Part shown: positions 15,307 through 20,084 of the stretch, one piece after another
How positions within the stretch are numbered: the stretch's first letter is position 1
Layout: each line of letters starts with the position of its first letter
Program-made: the position numbers and the translations under genes
Source of the DNA: a virus
Virus record (IMG/VR): IMGVR_UViG_3300017781_004896
Coordinates: 1-20,084 of that record
Reading direction: 5' to 3' (one strand)
DNA length: 20,084 nucleotides
Notes under the pieces: generated by a model
What the model was told of the DNA's origin: nothing
The model's input: only the letters and a program-made list of their open reading frames with translations
The model's database searches: none

Positions 15307-16767
15307 ATGGCAAGACAAGCAATCAACATAGGATCAAGTGCAAACGACGGCACAGGTGATCCGTTAAGAACAGCATTTGACAAGATAAACGACAACTTCG
15401 TAGAACTGTACGGGACTGACAATGACATCAACACACTTGATGCAAACCTGGATCTAAGCACTCATGCTATCACAACAGGTGTCACGAACGGTGACATAAC
15501 GATCACACCAAACGGTACAGGAAGCATCAAACTTGGTGCAATGAAGTTCGTTGGAACAACAATGAGTTCAGATGATTCAACACAGATAACGATCGCGGAA
15601 AACATACAAACAACAGGCACGTTGAACGTGTCTGGTGCAACAACTTTAGGTAGCACACTAGCAGTTGGAACATCATTGGCTTTGGCGACGGGTGCCACCG
15701 TGACGGGTATCTTAGACGAAGACAACATGGCAACAGATTCTGCCACGCAACTAGCCACGCAACAGTCTATCAAGGCATACGTAGATAGCACAGTCACAGC
15801 ACAAGATTTAGATTTTGCATGTGATGACTCAACAACACTTTCAATAGACTTAGATTCAGAAAGTTTACAGTTCTCAGGCGGAACTGGAATCACTACAGCA
15901 GGGACAGGCAACACAGTCACTATTGCAATAGACGGCACAGTAACAACATTAACTGGTAGTCAAACTTTAACAAACAAAGTGTTGACATCACCAACTATCA
16001 ATGCCGCAACGATGACAGGCAATGTAACTGTTGATAACCTGATATTCAATGATACAGACATCAGCACCGCATCCAATGGAAATTTAACTTTGAATCCTGG
16101 TGGTTCTGGAACAATTGAATTACACGCAGTCACCAACGTGACAGGTAACTTAACTGTATCGGGCACAACAAACACAGCGGATGTTGCCACAACAGGAAAC
16201 ACGACGATTTCAGGATCACTCACAACAGGAACGTTCGCTGTTGGTGACTTGAATATCATATCTGACGGTACTATTACATCTGACACTAACGGAGACATAG
16301 CCATTGATCCTGCGGGAACAGGAGCCATTGTGCTTACTGGACCAATCACTCATGCAGGAACACAGACTACAACTGGACAGTTGAATGTTGACAACTTAAG
16401 ATTGGACGGGAACGTTTTATCTGCCACATCGGGTGGGGTAACACTGACACCTGCAAATGGACAAAATGTAACTGTTTCAGGCACAAATGTCAAATTGACC
16501 GCGACAGAGGCCAACTTCACATTAATGGAGGCAACTACTGTGAGGGCAGACAAACTCGAAATTGATACTTCAAATGGTGATTTGGATATTAATACACAGG
16601 GTTCAGGAACAATTGATTTTAATACACCAACACAGACCACTGTTGGTGCAGTTGGCGCCGCAACACATTTACCATTAGACTCTGCTAACGAAATTAGACC
16701 GCTAGGTTATTTGAAGATCAAAGTTGGTGGAGTGGATGCAGTTATTCCATACTTTAACGCGAGTTAA
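15307..16767 (+). CDS. Tail-fibre-like/adhesin protein, ANDGTGD type (486 aa)
   Basis: The fifth carrier of the shared N-terminal module (INIGSSANDGTGDPLRTAF, then KINDNFVELY). The stalk has four to five S/T-N-x-D...G-T-G-type motifs (for example TNGDITITPNGTG, SNGNLTLNPGGSG, TNGDIAIDPAGTG and a degenerate SNGDLDINTQGSG). It has a STQITIAENIQTTGTLNVSG segment and the GATVTGILDEDNM / ATQQSIKAYVDS linker that otherwise occurs only in the 549-aa protein. In the middle, TVTTLTGSQTLTNKVLTSPTI is a repeat type common in phage fibres. The C-terminus (THLPLDSANEIRPLGYLKIK to AVIPYFNAS) is a short cap. It has its own exact late promoter and a Shine-Dalgarno, so it is probably expressed independently of the upstream fibres. 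Confidence 0.8.
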   Translation: MARQAINIGSSANDGTGDPLRTAFDKINDNFVELYGTDNDINTLDANLDLSTHAITTGVTNGDITITPNGTGSIKLGAMKFVGTTMSSDDSTQITIAENIQTTGTLNVSGATTLGSTLAVGTSLALATGATVTGILDEDNMATDSATQLATQQSIKAYVDSTVTAQDLDFACDDSTTLSIDLDSESLQFSGGTGITTAGTGNTVTIAIDGTVTTLTGSQTLTNKVLTSPTINAATMTGNVTVDNLIFNDTDISTASNGNLTLNPGGSGTIELHAVTNVTGNLTVSGTTNTADVATTGNTTISGSLTTGTFAVGDLNIISDGTITSDTNGDIAIDPAGTGAIVLTGPITHAGTQTTTGQLNVDNLRLDGNVLSATSGGVTLTPANGQNVTVSGTNVKLTATEANFTLMEATTVRADKLEIDTSNGDLDINTQGSGTIDFNTPTQTTVGAVGAATHLPLDSANEIRPLGYLKIKVGGVDAVIPYFNAS

Positions 16768-16783
16768 TAGATAGCAACAAAGT

Positions 16784-16793
16784 CCTTATAAGG
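16784..16793. promoter_or_regulatory. CCTTATAAGG palindrome overlapping a ribosome site
   Basis: A perfect 10-base inverted repeat four bases before the ATG at 16798. Its right half is the Shine-Dalgarno-like ATAAGG of the small gene. It could be an operator, or a small stem that masks the site; chance is also possible. Confidence 0.3.
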
Positions 16794-16797
16794 CAAT

Positions 16798-16956
16798 ATG
16801 AGAAAACACCGTAACGACCGTCACAGGTATACGTCAACACACTCCGAAATAAAACGCTTGGAGGATGCCATACGGCGAGAGCAAGACAAAATTACACGTG
16901 AAGGCTTGCGACAGCAACTAGAACACTGGATACGTACACAGAATAATCATAGGTAA
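16798..16956 (+). CDS. Small basic protein (52 aa), unknown function
   Basis: A short open frame that fills an otherwise empty 189-base gap. The product starts MRKHRNDRHRYTSTHSEIKR and continues as a likely single amphipathic helix (residues ~17-45, LEDAIRREQDKITREGLRQQ then LEHWIRTQNN). It is rich in Arg, Gln and His and has no cysteine. Supporting evidence: ATG start, ATAAGG four bases upstream, and an exact fit between the flanking genes with the stop just before the next promoter box. The biased, helix-like composition differs from random frames. It could be a small assembly or regulatory protein of the structural operon; I recognise no family. Confidence 0.55.
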   Translation: MRKHRNDRHRYTSTHSEIKRLEDAIRREQDKITREGLRQQLEHWIRTQNNHR

Positions 16957-16961
16957 TTGCC

Positions 16962-16969
16962 AATAAATA
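16962..16969 (+). promoter_or_regulatory. Late-promoter-like box AATAAATA
   Basis: One base from TATAAATA, located between the small gene and the 837-aa gene, ending 20 bases before the ATG at 16990. Confidence 0.5.
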
Positions 16970-16976
16970 CCCGTGT

Positions 16977-16982
16977 AAGGAG
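16977..16982 (+). promoter_or_regulatory. Shine-Dalgarno deciding the ATG at 16990
   Basis: AAGGAG seven bases before the ATG at 16990. It rules against the upstream in-frame TTG at 16957, which would also lie before the promoter box. Confidence 0.75.
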
Positions 16983-16989
16983 TAAAGTA

Positions 16990-19503
16990 ATGGCAACACC
17001 AGTGTGGACTACCACAGCAGGTAAAATTGCAACTATAGATGAACAAGCGTCATTTTCGCTACAACTTGAAGCGAATACCAGCGATTCAACGGCCATAACT
17101 TACTCCGTGATAGCAGGAAGCCTACCCGCAGGTATGCAGGTTACTACAGATGGCTTACTGACAGGTACTCCGGCTGAGGTTGCCAAAAGAACTCTTTACA
17201 CCTTCGTCGTGCGAGCCACGGCCGGTACCGCTATCACAGACAGAACTTTCAGTCTAGACGTTCAGGGCTCAGACGCACCTGTATTCACAACGGCATCAGG
17301 ACAACTACAACTGGATGATAGTACCAGTGTTGGACTTTATTGGGTCATAGATGGTTCCAGTGTGTCACTGCAGATGCAGGCCACAGACACAGACACCAGG
17401 GCAGGTCAGAGTTTGGTTTACGAGATCGTACAAGGATCACTACCACCCGGAGTTACCATGAGCAAGTCAGGATTGATTTCAGGAACAGTTCAACTCACGG
17501 ATGATCAAAGATATGGAGAGCGTGGTGGATATGATGATGGTAATCCAGAGGATCAATGGGATGGTACATTTGATAGAACAGTCAGATCTAAAAGTATAAG
17601 CAAGAATTTTGATTTCATAATAAGGGTATCAGACGGAACCAGTTTCGTAGAACAGAACAACAACATATTTGTTTACTCCGCGGACTTCTGGAGAGTATCA
17701 AACACAGAGATCACTATTGACGCAACAGAAATACAAAACACGCCACTGACCATGGACCTCAGTGCCAACAGGAGACCTGTTTTCAGGACAGGTTCAGATT
17801 TGGGCACGTTCAGACACGACAACGCACTTGTGGTGAAAATCGATGTGGAGGACTTCGATCCGTTGCAAGGCGATCTGGAGTACTCGATACAATCAGGATC
17901 TTTGCCCTCAGGTGTCGCCATCGACGCTGACACGGGAGAGCTTTACGGACAACTGGCAAGACAATCAGCGGTTGAGACAAACTATGCCTTCACCGTGAGG
18001 GCCAACAGAGTTGTAAGCACAGACGTAAACGTGTTCACGGACCAGTCCTTCACAATGAAAGTTATTGGCGAGATAGACATAGGCATAGAATTCACAACAC
18101 CGACTGTGGTGGGAACTCTTACAGCAGACATACCAAGTCTGCTATCAATAGAAGCAGTTACAGAAGAGGCCAATCGTGTGTTGAGTTATTCTGTCACGGC
18201 AGGATCTTTGCCAGCAGGAATTACATTATCAGAACAAGGAAACCTCATAGGCACAATAGATCCGAGTGAATTCACAGATTCCACGAGAGCATTTACGTTT
18301 ACGGTCACAGTGAGTGACCAATACCAATCAGCGGCCACGGCAAAAGAATTCACATTGAACATCGATATCCCATACACTCAAACCGAGTATGGCAACATGT
18401 CGGGCCATTCAACATCTTTCATTGATCAAAATATATTTTATAACATAGCACAAGATCCAAACATCAATTCTGTAGATAATATATTCAGACCCGAAGATGA
18501 CAATTTCGGGATGAAGGTCAAACCTGAAATGCTTATGATGTCGGGACTTGAAGCACAGACGTTGACTGCTTTTCAACAGCAGATGGAACAGAACCATGCT
18601 CCCAAGACCCTGTACTTTGGAGACATAAAGACAGCAGTGGCCAAAGAAGGCACTGATACAAAATACGAAGTTGTCTATATAGAAATCAAAGATCATCTTG
18701 TCAACAAGGATGGCCAATCTGTGTCCAGTTCGATTAATTTACGTGATGCTGTGTCAAAACCTTTACTAGGACCAAGGGCGTCTAGCATGAACGCCACAGC
18801 AGATTACGTAGATTATGAAGTGACCACGGACGGAGGACTATCGTTCAGCACAGCAGGATCTAAAGTAAGATATGCAAACCAATTGAGTGCTGACCTAGGA
18901 TTCATAGAAACAGTGTATCCAAATGCAGTAGCCAACATGAGGTCAAGAATGAAAAGCCTAGGACACAAGGAATGGGATTATCTACCATTGTGGATGAAGA
19001 CAACACAAGCAGGCGATCTTGCACCGTTAGGATATGTGACGGCAGTACCCATCTGTTACTGCAAACCAGGAACATCAGCATTGGTCAAAAAAAGAATTGA
19101 GGACAAAGCACTAAACTTCAAGAATATTGCATTCACCATAGACAGATATGTGGTCAACAAAAGCAAAGTTGCCACGGAAACGTTCACAGCGGATGGTACG
19201 ACAACCAGTTTCGTTGTTGATGAACTGGTGCACGAGGAAGATGTATTGGTCAAAGAAGGAACAAGCAGGGTGTTCGTGGGCAAAGGTGTAACAGCCGACA
19301 ACAACATAAAGCCAACATATCTCACAGCAGATGGCACTATTAGATCCGCAGATCATGAGTTAGGCATTACACTTTCTCACAACACAACCACAATGAAAAC
19401 AACGATCACTTTTACCAAAGAAATACCACAAGCAGGCACAATAATCAAGGTGGAGAGATTGAACGATAAATATCTTAAATTTAGAGATAAAGGAATACAA
19501 TAA
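16990..19503 (+). CDS. Virion structural protein with four He_PIG/Ig-like repeats (837 aa)
   Basis: The N-terminal ~460 residues hold four Ig-like domains of the He_PIG type, each with the hallmark 'Y.I..GSLP.G....... G.L.GT': near residues 39 (AGSLPAGMQVTTDGLLTGTP), 144 (QGSLPPGVTMSKSGLISGTV), 298 (SGSLPSGVAIDADTGELYGQ) and 399 (AGSLPAGITLSEQGNLIGTI). The C-terminal ~375 residues, from TEYGNMSGHSTSF, are a different, mixed-composition domain with KEWDYLPLWMKTTQAGDLAP and AVPICYCKPGTSALVKKRIE. I associate this with large structural proteins of marine T4-like phages, from memory. It ends in a small beta module (TFTADGTTTSFVVDELVHEE). Probable role: surface-exposed virion or baseplate-linked adhesin. 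The stop overlaps the next start by one base (TAATG). Confidence 0.78.
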   Translation: MATPVWTTTAGKIATIDEQASFSLQLEANTSDSTAITYSVIAGSLPAGMQVTTDGLLTGTPAEVAKRTLYTFVVRATAGTAITDRTFSLDVQGSDAPVFTTASGQLQLDDSTSVGLYWVIDGSSVSLQMQATDTDTRAGQSLVYEIVQGSLPPGVTMSKSGLISGTVQLTDDQRYGERGGYDDGNPEDQWDGTFDRTVRSKSISKNFDFIIRVSDGTSFVEQNNNIFVYSADFWRVSNTEITIDATEIQNTPLTMDLSANRRPVFRTGSDLGTFRHDNALVVKIDVEDFDPLQGDLEYSIQSGSLPSGVAIDADTGELYGQLARQSAVETNYAFTVRANRVVSTDVNVFTDQSFTMKVIGEIDIGIEFTTPTVVGTLTADIPSLLSIEAVTEEANRVLSYSVTAGSLPAGITLSEQGNLIGTIDPSEFTDSTRAFTFTVTVSDQYQSAATAKEFTLNIDIPYTQTEYGNMSGHSTSFIDQNIFYNIAQDPNINSVDNIFRPEDDNFGMKVKPEMLMMSGLEAQTLTAFQQQMEQNHAPKTLYFGDIKTAVAKEGTDTKYEVVYIEIKDHLVNKDGQSVSSSINLRDAVSKPLLGPRASSMNATADYVDYEVTTDGGLSFSTAGSKVRYANQLSADLGFIETVYPNAVANMRSRMKSLGHKEWDYLPLWMKTTQAGDLAPLGYVTAVPICYCKPGTSALVKKRIEDKALNFKNIAFTIDRYVVNKSKVATETFTADGTTTSFVVDELVHEEDVLVKEGTSRVFVGKGVTADNNIKPTYLTADGTIRSADHELGITLSHNTTTMKTTITFTKEIPQAGTIIKVERLNDKYLKFRDKGIQ
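19465..19472 (+). promoter_or_regulatory. Late-promoter-like box GATAAATA inside the preceding gene
   Basis: GATAAATA, one base from consensus, in the last codons of the 837-aa gene. AAAGGA (19489-19494) and the ATG at 19503 follow in sensible order. It overlaps coding sequence, so chance is more likely than for the intergenic boxes. Confidence 0.4.
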
Positions 19504-20066
19504 TGGCTAGTAACATAGTACCAGGAAACATAGACGAAACATATCCTAAAGCAGGACAGGACAATAGCTCTCAGGGTTTTAGAGATAATTTTTTAGCGAT
19601 CAAAAATAATTTTACCGAGGCCGTAACTGAAATAGTAAATCTACAGACAAACAAGGCAAATTTGAATGCCGCTAGTGATTTTACAGAAAATGAAGTAAGA
19701 AGGGCAAAGTTCAAAGACACATCAGAAACCATCTATGGTCATGGCAGTGTATCTAGTGGAAGTGTAACGTTGGATCATGAGAATGGTCATTACCAAACTT
19801 TAACCGTAACAGCAGACACCACCTTTGCATTCAGTAACTTTCCATCTGGTGCATTGGGTAGAATAATATTAGATATAACAGTAGCACCATCATCAACAGG
19901 TATCCTTACTTTCCCAAGTGCTGTGATCAAGGCAGATAATGTCACAGGCAGTGACGGAACATCAGATCAGGTAACTATAGGATTGGGCAGGGCATTGTTT
20001 GAATTCATGTCACCAGATGGTGGCACAACTGTGCTAATGCACCAACTGGGCAAACAGTACGTATAA
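19503..20066 (+). CDS. Structural/fibre-associated protein with diverged N-terminal module (187 aa)
   Basis: Residues 5-47 (NIDETYPKAGQDNSSQGFRD, then NFLAIKNNFTEAVTEIVNLQ) look like a diverged relative of the N-terminal fibre module: a 'GQDN.S.GFRDNF' segment replaces 'NDGTGD.LRTAF', followed by the same 'K.NFTE' helix. Similar sequences are common in marine T4-like phage structural proteins, from memory. The C-terminal ~110 residues (from YGHGSVSSGSVTLDHENGHY) are beta-rich with TADTTFAFSNFPSGALGRI, resembling the cap of the 549-aa fibre (which has STEFNITNLPTGGTVTLII). It lacks the GTG stalk repeats, so it is effectively module plus cap. Translation is probably coupled to the 837-aa gene, whose stop it overlaps. 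Confidence 0.75.
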   Translation: MASNIVPGNIDETYPKAGQDNSSQGFRDNFLAIKNNFTEAVTEIVNLQTNKANLNAASDFTENEVRRAKFKDTSETIYGHGSVSSGSVTLDHENGHYQTLTVTADTTFAFSNFPSGALGRIILDITVAPSSTGILTFPSAVIKADNVTGSDGTSDQVTIGLGRALFEFMSPDGGTTVLMHQLGKQYV

Positions 20067-20081
20067 TAACTAAGGAGTCTA

Positions 20082-20084
20082 ATG
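20082..20084 (+). CDS. Start of a further gene, cut by the window edge
   Basis: Only the ATG is inside the window. AAGGAG at 20072-20077, four bases upstream and after the TAA stop at 20064-20066, makes a real start likely. Product unknown. Confidence 0.4.

Noticed and set aside
16957-16989. TTG start for the Ig-repeat protein
   Set aside because: The extension would span the promoter-like AATAAATA and the AAGGAG site that belongs to the ATG at 16990.

Overview
The window reads as part of the genome of a marine tailed phage with T4-like (myovirus) gene content. I infer this from four things: compact same-strand genes with 1-base overlaps; ATAAATA boxes resembling T4/cyanophage late promoters in front of structural genes; host-derived metabolic genes (a QueD-like protein and an A-type Fe-S carrier) next to glycosyltransferase-like genes; and a long run of modular adhesin/tail-fibre genes. 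The host cannot be read from the sequence. A marine alphaproteobacterium such as SAR11, or a cyanobacterium, would fit.

Left part (1-3672, + strand): a compact auxiliary-gene cluster. It holds a QueD/6-pyruvoyl-tetrahydropterin-synthase-like protein with altered zinc-ligand positions, a 368-aa protein of unknown function, a GT8-like glycosyltransferase, a Trp/Cys-rich 103-aa unknown, an IscA/HesB-type Fe-S carrier, and a GT42/DUF115-like protein. Most neighbours overlap or nearly abut, so they are probably co-transcribed and translationally coupled. The only minus-strand gene, a small zinc-ribbon protein (3667-3945), converges on this cluster and separates it from the structural genes.

Right part (3977-20084, + strand): a virion-structure/adhesin region. 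Five proteins (genes at 3977, 6706, 9244, 13883 and 15307) start with the same ~35-residue module (consensus IG..AN.GTGD.LRTA..K.N.NF.ELY, here split with dots). They continue through a repeated S/T-N-x-D/N ... G-T-G beta motif, seen about 23 times, and differ in their C-terminal tips. Among them lie a subtilisin-family (S8) protease with an I9-like propeptide and a LamG/concanavalin-like protein. Downstream are a 52-aa basic small gene not readily noticed by length-based gene calling, an 837-aa virion protein with four He_PIG/Ig-like repeats, a 187-aa structural protein carrying a diverged form of the N-terminal module, and the start codon of a further gene at the edge.

The most interesting parts are the adhesin system as a whole and a few atypical enzymes. 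The adhesin system combines a shared anchor module, exchangeable stalk blocks, and a 1545-aa protein with ten tip domains of three subtypes. The protease is embedded in this operon and has an unusual catalytic-Asp region. The QueD homologue lacks two of the three canonical zinc histidines. No tRNA, CRISPR array, insertion sequence or gene-free stretch above 300 bases was found.
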